64,000 bases of DNA from Mesobacillus subterraneus (GTDB lineage Bacteria; Bacillota; Bacilli; Bacillales; Cytobacillaceae). Below are positions 34,049 to 47,435 of this stretch, piece by piece. The stretch spans positions 62,001 to 126,000 of the forward strand of contig NZ_RSFW01000010.1 in the NCBI RefSeq assembly GCF_003937825.1, read 5' to 3'. Position 1 is the first letter of the stretch. Each line of letters starts with the position of its first letter. The notes under the pieces were generated by a model. It was not told the origin of the DNA. It did not search any database and saw only the letters and a program-made list of their open reading frames with translations. A program made the position numbers and the translations under genes.

Positions 34049-35809
34049 TTATAAAATGCTTGCGTGTCCTTTATAGATGACGCCTCTTGATGAGTCAACA
34101 GTGATTTCCTGTCCATCGGTGAACAGCTTCATCGCGTTCTCTACGCCAACGATTACCGGAATTCCGAGGTTAAGGCCTACGACAGCTGCGTGGCTTGTCA
34201 ATCCGCCTTCTTCAGTTACTAGTGCGCTGCATTTTTCTAGTGCAGGAACCATGTCACGGTCGGAACCGATTGTTACAAGGATGCTGCCTGGTTTTACTTT
34301 GCTTAATGCTTCTTGAGCATCTTTGGCAGTTACGACTTTTCCATAGGCAGATTTACGACCGATTCCCTGTGCTTTGGCAAGGATATCGCCGACTACGTGG
34401 ATTTTCATCAGGTTGGTTGTGCCTGCTTCGCCGACAGGTACTCCTGCTGTGATGACAACAAGGTCACCGTGGGAAACAAGTCCGCTGTTCACACTCTCTT
34501 CTACTGCAACAGCGAGCATTTCGTCCGTTGTTTCAGCTTTTTGTCCAAGCTGTGGATATACTCCCCATACAAGTGCCAGACGACGCAGAACGTGCTCATT
34601 AGAAGTCGCTGCGATGATTGGGGCCTTAGGACGGTATTTAGAGATCATACGTGCTGTATGCCCGCTTTCAGTCGGTGTGATGATCGCATTCACATCAAGG
34701 TTTAATGCGGTATGCGCAACCGATTGCCCTATAGCATCGGTAATGTTGTGCTCAGTGTCTTTACTGCGTGCTGACAACAGTTCTTTATGGTTAAGAGCTT
34801 GTTCTGCACGTGATGCGATATTGTGCATGGTCTGCACTGCTTCCACTGGATATTGGCCTGCAGCCGTTTCTCCAGAAAGCATGATTGCGTCTGTTCCGTC
34901 AAAGATAGCATTTGCCACGTCACTTGCTTCAGCGCGGGTCGGACGCGGGTTACGCTGCATTGAATCAAGCATCTGTGTAGCAGTGATAACTGGCTTTCCT
35001 AATGTGTTACATTTCTTGATCAAATCTTTTTGAACGAGTGGTACTTCTTCAGCCGGGATTTCGACTCCAAGGTCACCACGCGCCACCATCAGGCCATCAG
35101 AAACTTCAAGGATTTCGTTGATGTTATCGACGCCTTCCTGGTTTTCAATCTTAGGGATGATCTGGATGTGGGAGCCATTGTTTTCTTCAAGCAGCTGACG
35201 GATTTCCAAGACATCTGTCGCACGGCGGACAAATGATGCTGCGATGAAGTCAACGCCCTGTTCAATACCGAAAAGGATATCCTGTGCATCTTTTTCTGTG
35301 ATACCAGGAAGATTGACAGAAACCCCAGGAACGTTCACGCCTTTTTTATTCTTAAGTGTGCCGCTGTTCAATACTCTTGTCTTGATTTCGTCATTCGCTT
35401 TGTCGATGCCAATTACTTCAAGTCCAATCAAGCCGTCATCAAGGAGGATTTTCGCTCCAGGGTGGACGTCGTCAATCAATTGGTCATAAGTGATTGAGAA
35501 CTTTTCAGCTGTACCAAGGACTTCTTTCATTGAAATGATGCATTCCTGGCCAGTCTGAAGCTCGATCCCACCATTTTCCATATCGTTGGTGCGGATTTCA
35601 GGACCTTTCGTATCAAGGAGGATCGCAACCCTCTTTCCTGTTTTCGCAGCAGCTTCTCTGATATTCTTGATTCGGGCAGCATGCTCTTCATGGCTTCCGT
35701 GTGAGAAGTTCAGGCGGGAAACATTCATGCCTGCTTCCATTAAATGAGTCAATTTTTCGATAGTTTCACTAGCAGGACCGATCGTACAAACAATTTTCGT
35801 TTTGCGCAT
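34049..35809 (-). CDS. pyk: Pyruvate kinase with C-terminal PEP-utilising-type domain
   Basis: A 586-residue enzyme making pyruvate and ATP from phosphoenolpyruvate. The catalytic TIM barrel has [10 protein letters not shown] (active-site Lys) and [10 protein letters not shown]. Beyond the normal end (about residue 475) is an extra domain of about 110 residues with [19 protein letters not shown], like the phosphohistidine domain of PEP synthase; this extension is typical of Bacillus pyruvate kinases. The ATG at 35809 is 9 bases after AGGAGG. It follows pfkA by 32 bases in the pfkA-pyk operon. Confidence 0.97.
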   Translation of the reverse strand: MRKTKIVCTIGPASETIEKLTHLMEAGMNVSRLNFSHGSHEEHAARIKNIREAAAKTGKRVAILLDTKGPEIRTNDMENGGIELQTGQECIISMKEVLGTAEKFSITYDQLIDDVHPGAKILLDDGLIGLEVIGIDKANDEIKTRVLNSGTLKNKKGVNVPGVSVNLPGITEKDAQDILFGIEQGVDFIAASFVRRATDVLEIRQLLEENNGSHIQIIPKIENQEGVDNINEILEVSDGLMVARGDLGVEIPAEEVPLVQKDLIKKCNTLGKPVITATQMLDSMQRNPRPTRAEASDVANAIFDGTDAIMLSGETAAGQYPVEAVQTMHNIASRAEQALNHKELLSARSKDTEHNITDAIGQSVAHTALNLDVNAIITPTESGHTARMISKYRPKAPIIAATSNEHVLRRLALVWGVYPQLGQKAETTDEMLAVAVEESVNSGLVSHGDLVVITAGVPVGEAGTTNLMKIHVVGDILAKAQGIGRKSAYGKVVTAKDAQEALSKVKPGSILVTIGSDRDMVPALEKCSALVTEEGGLTSHAAVVGLNLGIPVIVGVENAMKLFTDGQEITVDSSRGVIYKGHASIL

Positions 35810-35841
35810 AGCTTGCAACCTCCTGGTTTACTGTAAAGAGA

Positions 35842-36810
<969 letters not shown>

Positions 36811-36898
36811 TCATTCAGTATGTACTTTACTAAAAACTACTCTCTGTTGTCTTCTGTTAACTTATCTTATTATAAACAGAATACCCGGGAATATTTCT

Positions 36899-36927
36899 AA
36901 AATAACACGTAGGTTGCGGTATCTCAA
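36899..36927 (-). promoter_or_regulatory. Promoter of pfkA-pyk
   Basis: TTGAGA (complement of 36922-36927) and TATTTT (complement of 36899-36904), 17-nt spacer. Confidence 0.6.
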
Positions 36928-36970
36928 CTGAATCCTCAATATTGACAATAAGACGGAATTATCTCGTAAT

Positions 36971-36984
36971 TGCAAGCGCTTTAA
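36971..36984. promoter_or_regulatory. Candidate cre site upstream of pfkA
   Basis: TGCAAGCGCTTTAA, near-palindromic around CGC, two departures from the cre consensus. It lies about 75-85 bases upstream of the predicted start, a place where CcpA activates rather than represses. Confidence 0.5.
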
Positions 36985-37002
36985 AAGGGTACTTGCTGGA
37001 AA

Positions 37003-37036
37003 AAAATAAAACGTGCTCATATGCACGTTTTATTTT
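37003..37036 (-). terminator. Terminator of accD-accA
   Basis: Perfect 14-bp arms AAAATAAAACGTGC/GCACGTTTTATTTT followed by further T on the minus strand; overlaps the accA stop. Confidence 0.88.
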
Positions 37037-38007
37037 ACCCCTATAAATTCATTCGGAAACGAATACTCGCCAATTCGTTTGTATTTTTCGTACCGCTGGC
37101 TGATCAGAGTTTCTTCATCCAATACCAGTAATTCAGACATGGAGTCTTTTAACACTTTATCCATGTATTTCGCTTGCTGTGCGACGTCTCTGTGGGCTCC
37201 ACCCTTCACTTCCGGGATGATCTCATCAATGATTCCCAGCCCTTTCAGGTCCGGAGCCGTAATTTTCATCGTTTCAGCTGCTTTCTTCGCCAGGGTTGAA
37301 TCTTTCCATAATATAGCCGCCGCTCCTTCTGGTGAAATAACGGAATAGGTGGAGTTCTCCAGCATATGGATATAGTTGCCGACGCCAAGAGCAAGCGCGC
37401 CGCCGCTTCCGCCTTCACCGATGACAACACAGATTACAGGAACCTTCAGCCCTGCCATTTCGAACAGATTCCGGGCGATTGCCTCGCTCTGACCACGTTC
37501 TTCAGCAGCTTTCCCTGGATACGCGCCCTTTGTATCGATGAAGCAGATGATCGGGCGCCTGAATTTTTCTGCTTGCTTCATGAGGCGCAAAGCCTTCCGG
37601 TAGCCTTCAGGATGTGGCATACCAAAGTTCCTGCGGATATTTTCCTTCGTATCCTTCCCTCGCTGATGGCCGATCACAGTGACCGGATAGCCATGGAATT
37701 TCGCGATGCCGCCTACAATCGCTTCATCATCTCCGAACGCCCTGTCCCCATGGCATTCAAAGAAGTCAGTGAACAACAAAGAGATATATTCCAGTGTCGT
37801 TGGACGGTTTGGATGCCTGGCAATCTGGACCCTGTCCCACGGTTTCATATTTTCATAAATTTCCGCTTCAAGCTTCTCTAACCTTGCTTCCAATTTATCA
37901 ATTTCGGATGAGAGATCCACATCTGTATTCTTCGTGAATTCCTTGAGCTCACTGATTTTTTTCCTGAGCTCAAGTACTGGTTTCTCGAATTCTAGTTCTC
38001 CTGCCAT
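37030..38007 (-). CDS. accA: Acetyl-CoA carboxylase, carboxyltransferase alpha subunit
   Basis: A 325-residue subunit that together with AccD transfers the carboxyl group from biotin carboxyl carrier protein to acetyl-CoA, making malonyl-CoA. The crotonase-like fold shows [38 protein letters not shown] and [15 protein letters not shown], the oxyanion and biotin-site glycines. It overlaps accD by 16 bases, so the two subunits are coupled. The operon is accD-accA, preceded by a FadR-type operator. Confidence 0.98.
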   Translation of the reverse strand: MAGELEFEKPVLELRKKISELKEFTKNTDVDLSSEIDKLEARLEKLEAEIYENMKPWDRVQIARHPNRPTTLEYISLLFTDFFECHGDRAFGDDEAIVGGIAKFHGYPVTVIGHQRGKDTKENIRRNFGMPHPEGYRKALRLMKQAEKFRRPIICFIDTKGAYPGKAAEERGQSEAIARNLFEMAGLKVPVICVVIGEGGSGGALALGVGNYIHMLENSTYSVISPEGAAAILWKDSTLAKKAAETMKITAPDLKGLGIIDEIIPEVKGGAHRDVAQQAKYMDKVLKDSMSELLVLDEETLISQRYEKYKRIGEYSFPNEFIGVK

Positions 38008-38870
38008 TGGAATACCCCTCCTGGCTGATGAATTTCAAGTATGCCGGCGATTTTGTCCTTCAACTCTGTCCGTGAAATGACGGCATCAAGCTGCCCGTGC
38101 TTCAAAAGGAACTCTGATGTCTGGAAATCTTCCGGAAGCTCTTCTCTGATGGTTTGTTCAATGATTCTCCTGCCTGCGAACCCGATCAGTGCCCCAGGCT
38201 CGGCCAGATTGTAGTCCCCAAGAGATGCGAAACTCGCGGAAACCCCGCCAGTGGTAGGATGTGTCATGATCGAAATGATCAGGCCGCCATTGTCACTGAA
38301 CCTTTTCAAAGCCACGCTTGTTTTTGCCATTTGCATCAGGCTGAGGACACCTTCTTGCATCCTTGCTCCGCCTGAAGCCGTAAAAATAATGAAAGGAATC
38401 GATAGTTCATCTGCTTTTTCGATTGCCCGGGTAATTTTTTCACCTACGACCGATCCCATGCTGCCCATTCTGAAGGTCGCGTCCATGATCGCAATGGACA
38501 CATCAAAGCCGTTTACAGTGCCAAGGCCGGTCACTACCGCCTCATTGATCCCTGTTTTTTGGCGGTCCTTCTCAAGCTTGTCCACATATTCCGGGAAACC
38601 AAGCGGATTGCCGGAGACCATTTCCCTGTCCAGTTCGCGGAAACTTCCCGCATCAAGGAAACTTTCAATTCTCTCAGCAGAGTCCATTTGATGGTGGTAT
38701 CCGCACTGGATGCACACCTTGAAGTTTTTGTTCAGTTCCTTTGTATACATGATTTTCTTGCAGTTCGGACATTTTGTCATGATTCCTTCAGGTACATCCT
38801 GCTTTGCTGATTCAGAAGGTATCGTTGCGTACTTTTTCTTTTTCGTCTTCGTGAAAAGTTCCTTTAGCAA
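37992..38870 (-). CDS. accD: Acetyl-CoA carboxylase, carboxyltransferase beta subunit
   Basis: About 292 residues with the N-terminal zinc ribbon (CPNCKK and CIQCGY) and a crotonase-like domain binding acetyl-CoA ([37 protein letters not shown]). The longer frame is unlikely; the TTG at 38870, about 8 bases after GGAGGGGG, starts [14 protein letters not shown], which fits the N-terminus of B. subtilis AccD. First gene of accDA. Its upstream region carries a palindromic operator for the nearby GntR regulator. Confidence 0.96.
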   Translation of the reverse strand: MLKELFTKTKKKKYATIPSESAKQDVPEGIMTKCPNCKKIMYTKELNKNFKVCIQCGYHHQMDSAERIESFLDAGSFRELDREMVSGNPLGFPEYVDKLEKDRQKTGINEAVVTGLGTVNGFDVSIAIMDATFRMGSMGSVVGEKITRAIEKADELSIPFIIFTASGGARMQEGVLSLMQMAKTSVALKRFSDNGGLIISIMTHPTTGGVSASFASLGDYNLAEPGALIGFAGRRIIEQTIREELPEDFQTSEFLLKHGQLDAVISRTELKDKIAGILEIHQPGGVFQWQEN

Positions 38871-38936
38871 AGGTAAACCCCCTCCGTTTTTTGCTGGTTG
38901 TATTGTTTCATCCAAAATTCAGTAACTGCTCTCAGA

Positions 38937-38951
38937 AGTGGTCAGACCACT
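38937..38951. promoter_or_regulatory. FadR-type operator upstream of accD
   Basis: AGTGGTCAGACCACT is a perfect 15-bp palindrome matching the core TGGTCNGACCA of the E. coli FadR site. It directly follows a TACTAT -10-like hexamer on the minus strand (complement of 38952-38957), so it would lie over the transcription start. Confidence 0.75.
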
Positions 38952-39044
38952 ATAGTAAAAAGAAAGAGAGGCTGCCATCCAGGCATCTAAAGCATGTCCA
39001 CTAGTATATAACATCTGATCTACAAAAGATGTTACTTCATGTCG

Positions 39045-39701
39045 TCAGCTCGTCGACATTTTCCGCAGCATGCGATACCTTTCAAGGATCAGGTCTCCTC
39101 TTTTTGTTGCCAGTGAATCTACCAGCTTCTGATAATCTTCTTTTTCAGAAGGTGATACTTTCAGGTTTAGTGCATTATAATAATCGTTCAATATATACCA
39201 TATTCGGTAAAAAAGGTGATTGTCGGCAAGCTCAGCGATTGTTTTGAAGAACTCTTCATCTTCAAAATTATGTTCATCAATCCAAACTTTTAGTCTTTCA
39301 ATTTCCTCTTGCTGGACTTTTTCTGCTGCCAGATAGAGGCAATCAACCTCGATCATGCTCTTTGTTTCGATCACGTCTTGCTTGGCTTTGTCGTCCTGCA
39401 AAATAAAGGTGCTTAACAGCTGGACAAGCTGATTGCCACGGAAATCCCTGATGAATGTGCCTTCTCCTCTTCTTGTCTCGATCAATCCAAGAAGCTCGAG
39501 GGCCCGCAGCGCCTCCCGGACAGAGGAGCGCCCGGCATTCAGGCGCTCTGAAAGCTCACGTTCCGAGGGGATTTTATCTCCTGGCTTCAATTCGTCCTTA
39601 TAAATCATTTCCCTTAGCTGCCTGACGATCTCCACATAAACCTTGGTGTTCTTTTCAGGCTGGGACACTGGGCGCTCACTCACCTTTTCCAATGGTTGCA
39701 A
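39045..39701 (-). CDS. GntR/FadR-family transcriptional regulator
   Basis: About 218 residues: an N-terminal winged helix (KVYVEIVRQLREMIYK, then PGDKIPSERELSERLNAGRSSVREALRALE, given as residues 20-75) and a C-terminal all-helical FCD ligand-binding domain (about 90-215). It is a FadR-subfamily GntR repressor. It overlaps the end of ytsJ by 26 bases and is followed by accD, and palindromes of FadR type lie before both ytsJ and accD, so it probably controls both and itself. The ligand is unknown; acyl-CoA, malate or pyruvate are possible. Start uncertain: TTG at 39701 or a GTG at 39683. Confidence 0.88.
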   Translation of the reverse strand: MQPLEKVSERPVSQPEKNTKVYVEIVRQLREMIYKDELKPGDKIPSERELSERLNAGRSSVREALRALELLGLIETRRGEGTFIRDFRGNQLVQLLSTFILQDDKAKQDVIETKSMIEVDCLYLAAEKVQQEEIERLKVWIDEHNFEDEEFFKTIAELADNHLFYRIWYILNDYYNALNLKVSPSEKEDYQKLVDSLATKRGDLILERYRMLRKMSTS

Positions 39702-40914
39702 GGCGCTCTGTACGCTCCTTGACGTCTTGTGGATCCACTTTAATACGTGCTACTCCTGTTTCCATTGCTGCGTTTGCAACAGCAGCAGCAACTGCAGGCG
39801 CAACACGCGGGTCAAATGGTCCGGGAATGACATAATCACTTGTAAGCTCTGACTCTTCGATCAGGCTTGCAATCGCATTAACGGCAGCCACTTTCATCTT
39901 TTCATTGATGTGGGTTGCTCTCGCATCCAGTGCCCCGCGGAAAATTCCCGGGAAAGCAAGCACATTATTGACCTGGTTAGGGAAGTCCGAACGGCCTGTC
40001 CCGATAACAGCCGCTCCGGCTGCCTTGGCTTCTTCCGGCATGATTTCAGGAACTGGGTTGGCCATGGCGAAAATGATTGGGTCACTGTTCATGGTCTGGA
40101 TCATTTCTGCTGTCAAGGCCCCTGCAACTGATACACCGATAAATACATCAGCACCTTTGATTGCATCTGCAAGAGAACCCTCGACATTGTCACGATTCGT
40201 AAACTTGGCGACTTCGTCCTTGATGGCATTCATTCCTACAGGGCGGCCTTCATAGATCGCTCCCTTGGTATCGCACATAATGATATCGCGGACTCCATAA
40301 GAGTACAGGAGCTTGATGATCGCAATTCCAGCGGCACCCGCTCCGTTTGCGACAACTTTGATTTCATTCATCTTCTTGCCAACAATTTTCAATGCATTGA
40401 CAAGACCTGCTACGGTTACGATTGCAGTACCATGCTGATCGTCATGGAAGACTGGAATATTCGTTTCTTTTTTCAGACGCTCTTCAACAGCAAAGCAGTT
40501 TGGAGCAGCAATGTCCTCAAGGTTGACTCCGCCGAATGTCGGTTCAAGAAGCTTGACCGTTTCAACAATTTTATCAACATCAGTCGTATTGAGACAGATT
40601 GGGAAAGCATCCACGCCGGCAAAGCTCTTAAAAAGAACCGCTTTACCCTCCATGACAGGAAGAGCAGCCTCGGGTCCGATATTGCCAAGCCCCAATACTG
40701 CCGTACCATCAGATACGACTGCTACCATATTGCCTTTCATTGTATAATCGTATACAGTTTCCGGCTTATCATATATTTCCTTGCAAGGTTCCGCAACACC
40801 AGGCGAATAAGCAAGGCTTAAATCTCTCGCGTTTCTTACAGGCACTTTCGATTTCGACTCTAATTTTCCTTTGTTTACACGGTGCATGTGCAAAGCTTCT
40901 TCACGTAAAGTCAA
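39676..40914 (-). CDS. ytsJ: Malic enzyme YtsJ
   Basis: A 412-residue bacterial-type malic enzyme that decarboxylates malate to pyruvate with reduction of NAD(P). Substrate and metal residues appear in LSLAYSPGVAEPC, FKSFAGVDAFPI and FHDDQHGTA; the Rossmann fold has VVANGAGAAGIAI. B. subtilis YtsJ is the NADP-linked main malic enzyme and supplies NADPH. TTG start after AGGAG. It heads a small operon with the GntR regulator, next to accDA, linking NADPH and acetyl-CoA supply with fatty acid synthesis. Confidence 0.95.
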   Translation of the reverse strand: MTLREEALHMHRVNKGKLESKSKVPVRNARDLSLAYSPGVAEPCKEIYDKPETVYDYTMKGNMVAVVSDGTAVLGLGNIGPEAALPVMEGKAVLFKSFAGVDAFPICLNTTDVDKIVETVKLLEPTFGGVNLEDIAAPNCFAVEERLKKETNIPVFHDDQHGTAIVTVAGLVNALKIVGKKMNEIKVVANGAGAAGIAIIKLLYSYGVRDIIMCDTKGAIYEGRPVGMNAIKDEVAKFTNRDNVEGSLADAIKGADVFIGVSVAGALTAEMIQTMNSDPIIFAMANPVPEIMPEEAKAAGAAVIGTGRSDFPNQVNNVLAFPGIFRGALDARATHINEKMKVAAVNAIASLIEESELTSDYVIPGPFDPRVAPAVAAAVANAAMETGVARIKVDPQDVKERTERLATIGKGE

Positions 40915-41017
40915 CTCAGGTCCACTCCTTAGTTTTATGCTTTTTTCGCATTCAAGAAATCCTCTGAAGACTGCAGCGAATGCAAAAACAGCCAGAGATA
41001 AAAAGGTTGCCTACTTC

Positions 41018-41032
41018 AGTGGTCTGACCACA
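41018..41032. promoter_or_regulatory. FadR-type operator upstream of ytsJ
   Basis: AGTGGTCTGACCACA contains the 13-bp palindrome GTGGTCTGACCAC, the same core as at 38937-38951. It lies about 7-21 bases after the predicted ytsJ transcription start. Confidence 0.75.
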
Positions 41033-41045
41033 CATATCCTTTTCC

Positions 41046-41073
41046 AATATAACACATCTATTATACTTGTAAA
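41046..41073 (-). promoter_or_regulatory. Promoter of ytsJ-gntR
   Basis: TTTACA (complement of 41068-41073) and TATATT (complement of 41046-41051), 16-nt spacer. Confidence 0.6.
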
Positions 41074-41076
41074 GGA

Positions 41077-44436
<3,360 letters not shown>

Positions 44437-44529
44437 TTCTCTCACACCCTTAAAGGTTCATCTTCTATTATTATAGGCTTTTAACGTAAAAAAAGAAAAT
44501 ATGTTCTCATTTTGTTCATGGAAGTTTAA

Positions 44530-44558
44530 ACATATTAAAAGCAGATTGTCCATATGAT
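44530..44558 (+). promoter_or_regulatory. Candidate sigma-E promoter of ytrH-ytrI
   Basis: ACATATT (44530-44536), 14-nt spacer, CATATGAT (44551-44558). Both fit the sigma-E pattern with one and about two mismatches; ytrHI is mother-cell expressed in B. subtilis. Confidence 0.5.
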
Positions 44559-44600
44559 GGAATACGAGGGTAAAATTGATCATTAATGAGGGTGTTTTCT

Positions 44601-44933
44601 ATGAATCATCAGCCATTTGCTTTCCTGCTGTTCGAAGCTTATTTTATTGCACTGGGCGTCCTGCTTGGCGGTTCGCTGATCGGCGGTCTTGCCTCTTTTT
44701 TCACAGGACAGCCAATCCTGACTGAAATCGCGCGCTTTTCCAGTTCAATCAGAATCTGGGCCATCATTGCAGCCATCGGGGGCACATTTGACACAGTGTA
44801 CAGCTTTGAACGCGGATTATTGAACGGTGAAACGAAGGATATTTTTAAACAATTCATATTGATCCTCACTGCCATGGGCGGTGCCCAGACCGGAGCGCTT
44901 CTTATCAACTGGCTGACACAGGAGCATGTGTAA
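44601..44933 (+). CDS. ytrH: Sporulation membrane protein YtrH
   Basis: A 110-residue membrane protein with three hydrophobic segments (about 7-35, 48-65, 85-105) and the family stretch YFIALGVLLGGSLIGG. YtrH and YtrI are needed for efficient sporulation in B. subtilis and are made in the mother cell. The ATG at 44601 has GAGGGTG upstream; an in-frame ATG five codons earlier overlaps that site. It ends two bases before ytrI starts. Confidence 0.9.
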   Translation: MNHQPFAFLLFEAYFIALGVLLGGSLIGGLASFFTGQPILTEIARFSSSIRIWAIIAAIGGTFDTVYSFERGLLNGETKDIFKQFILILTAMGGAQTGALLINWLTQEHV

Positions 44934-44934
44934 A

Positions 44935-45441
44935 ATGAGGATTCCCCCTTATTACCGCAAACCTGAGTGGCAACGATTCTTTTCAGGTATGGCCGTCGGC
45001 GCAGTCCTTGGCTGGATTCTGTTTTTATATATCTACGGAGTTTCCATGGAAAAAAGCTCAAAGAAAATCGAGCAGCAAAAGGATGAGATCGCAGAATTGA
45101 AAAGCGATATTCAAATCTGGATGGATGATTACGCGGAATTAAATAAAAAAAATCAAGAAAAGCTGACTGTTCAGGAGATTAAAGTGAAGATTGTTAACGA
45201 CCAAAAATATAAAAAATATCTTGATACACTCAGCATTTATGAAATAGAGGAAGAAACAAAGGGACAACTGAACATCCTTTTGGCCAAGGACCTTGATTCT
45301 GTTTTTAAAAGCAGGGAGCTTATCACTAAATTAATTGAAAACAAATCCATCAAGGTGAATGACAAACGTTATAAATTGAAAATCAAATCAATGGTCATAT
45401 ACACATCAGTCAGCATTCAGGTCGAGATCAGCCTGGATTGA
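44935..45441 (+). CDS. ytrI: Sporulation membrane protein YtrI
   Basis: A 168-residue bitopic protein: short basic N-terminus (RIPPYYRKPEWQRFF), one membrane helix (about 17-36), a coiled-coil stretch (about 38-75, KSSKKIEQQKDEIAELKSDI) and a C-terminal domain likely outside the membrane. It is co-transcribed with ytrH and acts in sporulation by an unknown mechanism. The ATG at 44935 with AGGAG upstream is preferred to a GTG three codons earlier. Confidence 0.9.
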   Translation: MRIPPYYRKPEWQRFFSGMAVGAVLGWILFLYIYGVSMEKSSKKIEQQKDEIAELKSDIQIWMDDYAELNKKNQEKLTVQEIKVKIVNDQKYKKYLDTLSIYEIEEETKGQLNILLAKDLDSVFKSRELITKLIENKSIKVNDKRYKLKIKSMVIYTSVSIQVEISLD

Positions 45442-45542
45442 AAAATAAAGGTAATTCCCTCCAGTACTGTATATTTTGTGTTACTGTAGTTGGAAACGGG
45501 AATGATAAAACCATATGGAATCTGAAACAGGAGGGTTTTATC

Positions 45543-45866
45543 ATGACTTTTAACAATGGAGCAGGAAATAGCGGTTCTGGTGTCGGAGGAGGCATCTTCC
45601 CTCCTTACGCGTTTAATGGCCGTGAGGGTGAAAACCAGGTTAAATTAAATGAGGATCAATATGATGTTTATGTAAATGGACATTTTGTCGGCCAGAAAAG
45701 CCTTAAGAATCAAGGTGAACATCTTTCAGATATCGATGACTTTCTGAAGCAGCAAGGGATCAGCGATTTCTCCGCTTCCCTTGATGGTGACCATTACAAA
45801 ATCCAGACAGACGGACTGGATGCAGAAATTACGGATGCGTTAGAAGTTTATTTTAATAATCGGTAA
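45543..45866 (+). CDS. Small conserved-looking protein with Gly/Asn-rich N-terminus
   Basis: A 107-residue protein I do not recognise. The first 20 residues are Gly/Asn/Ser-rich (TFNNGAGNSGSGVGGG), then a compact domain with alternating strands (QYDVYVNGHFVGQ, ...DHYKIQTDGLDAEI) and one helix with EHLSDIDDFLKQQGI. No membrane segment or signal peptide. A strong GGAGG site sits 9 bases before the ATG at 45543 and a strong terminator follows, so it is a real, separately ending gene. It may be sporulation-related by position after ytrI, but this is only inference. Confidence 0.75.
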   Translation: MTFNNGAGNSGSGVGGGIFPPYAFNGREGENQVKLNEDQYDVYVNGHFVGQKSLKNQGEHLSDIDDFLKQQGISDFSASLDGDHYKIQTDGLDAEITDALEVYFNNR

Positions 45867-45871
45867 AAGCG

Positions 45872-45896
45872 GGTGCGTTTCTTGATGAAACGCACC
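45872..45896 (+). terminator. Terminator between the small protein gene and nrnA
   Basis: Perfect arms GGTGCGTTTC/GAAACGCACC and six T. Confidence 0.92.
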
Positions 45897-45907
45897 TTTT
45901 TTATCCC

Positions 45908-46843
45908 CTACTCCTTACAGGCTTCAATTAAATCTTTCAGGACTTTATCGACTTCGTCCCATGAATAAATTGATGCCCCGGCAGCAAGCGGGTGTCCGCC
46001 GCCGTTGTATTTCCTGGCAATCGTATTGATCACCGGACCTTTTGAACGGAGTCGCACTCGAATTTGGTCTTCTTCCTCAATAAAGAATACCCACGCCTTG
46101 ATTCCAGCCACATTCCCAAGCTCACTGACAAGCAGCGATGCTTCAGAAGGTTTGACACCATACTGGTCAAGTAAATCCTGCTTCATTACGACCTTCGCTG
46201 CACCATTTTCAAGCAGTTCAAAGTTCTGAAGTATGTATCCATTCAACTTCACCACATTTGGTGCAAGTTCGTACATCCTGTCATACAGTTCCGTGCGTGA
46301 AAAATTATAATGAATCAATTCTCCTGCATAAGCAAATGTTTTATTCGTCGTGCTCGGATAGAGGAAGCGTCCTGTATCCCCGACAATTCCTGCATACAGC
46401 AGCCTTGCAGCCTCATCGGACATCTTCAGTTCCCGGTCCTTGAATGTGAGATAGAACTCATAAATCATTTCACTCGTCGAGCTTGCCGTTGTGTCGACCC
46501 ATTGAAGATCACCGTATGGATCTTCGTTAGGATGATGATCAATCTTGATCAGCTGCTCCCCCTGTCCATAGCGCCCATCACAGATCCGTTCCGCATTGGC
46601 CGTGTCGCAGACAATCACAAGCGCACCCTTGAAAGCATCATCCGAAATCGCGTCCAGCCTTCTCATGTAATGGAGTGAAGGCTCCTCTTTCCCTACTGTA
46701 AAAATATTTTTGTCCGGATAAGAAGCTTTCAGGATTTCGGCAAGTCCTCCCTGAGAACCATATGCGTCGGGATCAGGCCGCACATGGCGATGGATAATGA
46801 TCGTTTCATAATTTTCAATAGCCTCAAGTATTTGCTCTTTCAT
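45908..46843 (-). CDS. nrnA: Oligoribonuclease/pAp phosphatase NrnA
   Basis: A 311-residue DHH/DHHA1 phosphoesterase that degrades short RNA oligomers and dephosphorylates pAp, linking RNA turnover and sulfur assimilation. Motifs: HRHVRPDPDAYGSQGG (metal-binding His and Asp), VIVCDTAN, KIDHHPNED (DHH) and, in the C-terminal DHHA1 domain, GGGHPLAAGASI. The ATG at 46843 has AAGGAG upstream. Position between ytrI and ytpI matches B. subtilis nrnA (ytqI). Confidence 0.96.
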   Translation of the reverse strand: MKEQILEAIENYETIIIHRHVRPDPDAYGSQGGLAEILKASYPDKNIFTVGKEEPSLHYMRRLDAISDDAFKGALVIVCDTANAERICDGRYGQGEQLIKIDHHPNEDPYGDLQWVDTTASSTSEMIYEFYLTFKDRELKMSDEAARLLYAGIVGDTGRFLYPSTTNKTFAYAGELIHYNFSRTELYDRMYELAPNVVKLNGYILQNFELLENGAAKVVMKQDLLDQYGVKPSEASLLVSELGNVAGIKAWVFFIEEEDQIRVRLRSKGPVINTIARKYNGGGHPLAAGASIYSWDEVDKVLKDLIEACKE

Positions 46844-47093
46844 CAAAATGCTCCTTCACCTTTTTCATATCTTAATTATGAACATATTTTTTGGAAAAGA
46901 AAAGCGTGAAGACATTGCGTGGTGTACTTAACCAAAATAAGTTAAGCGGTCTCTTCAAGTATGCGAATAAACAATGCTCCACAACTCAGTCTATTCCAAG
47001 CTATGCATTCGTTTCATTACCAAAGACAACTCTATGGCATTCTATTAGAATTAACGGTAAAATAGGAGTGATTATGAATGTGGAGGAAATGCA

Positions 47094-47390
47094 ATGCCTA
47101 TTTTTGTACTGCTTATTGTTCTATCTTTTGCTTTTTATATCTTTTACAAGATTAAATATGTGCGCAGCAAGCGTCCGGCGGAGCGAAAATGGCTTTCTGC
47201 GAAGTCCAGCATCGCACTTGGACTATTCGTTGCCTTGTTCGGTTTGAACCAGCTGTTCCTGTTCGATACGACTGTCACCTACATTGTCGGAGCAATCTTT
47301 CTGATCATTGGCTCTTTAAGCATTTGGGGCGGAATCAAAGCTTACAAATTCTATTTGCCTCTCGCAGCCAAGGAAGCCCAGGAAAAATAA
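47094..47390 (+). CDS. ytpI: YtpI-like membrane protein
   Basis: A 98-residue protein with three membrane segments (about 2-18, 38-57, 61-83) and a short charged linker RSKRPAERKW. It fits the YtpI family of small Bacillus membrane proteins, function unknown, and lies between nrnA and ytoI as in B. subtilis. A GGAGG site precedes the ATG. Confidence 0.85.
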   Translation: MPIFVLLIVLSFAFYIFYKIKYVRSKRPAERKWLSAKSSIALGLFVALFGLNQLFLFDTTVTYIVGAIFLIIGSLSIWGGIKAYKFYLPLAAKEAQEK

Positions 47391-47395
47391 TATAA

Positions 47396-47421
47396 AAAGC
47401 CGATCCTTTTGGATCGGCTTT
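47396..47421. terminator. Bidirectional terminator between ytpI and ytoI
   Basis: Arms AAAGCCGATCC/GGATCGGCTTT with TTTT loop. Confidence 0.88.
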
Positions 47422-47435
47422 GTTTATTCACGCAA

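Noticed and set aside
34374-35033. 219-codon plus-strand frame opposite pyk
   Set aside because: Antisense shadow of a well-supported conserved gene, without a ribosome site or known family features; the same applies to other long antisense frames, for example over polA, gapB and argG.
46891-47247. 118-codon frame ahead of ytpI
   Set aside because: It overlaps ytpI in another frame, has no ribosome site and its composition is not protein-like.
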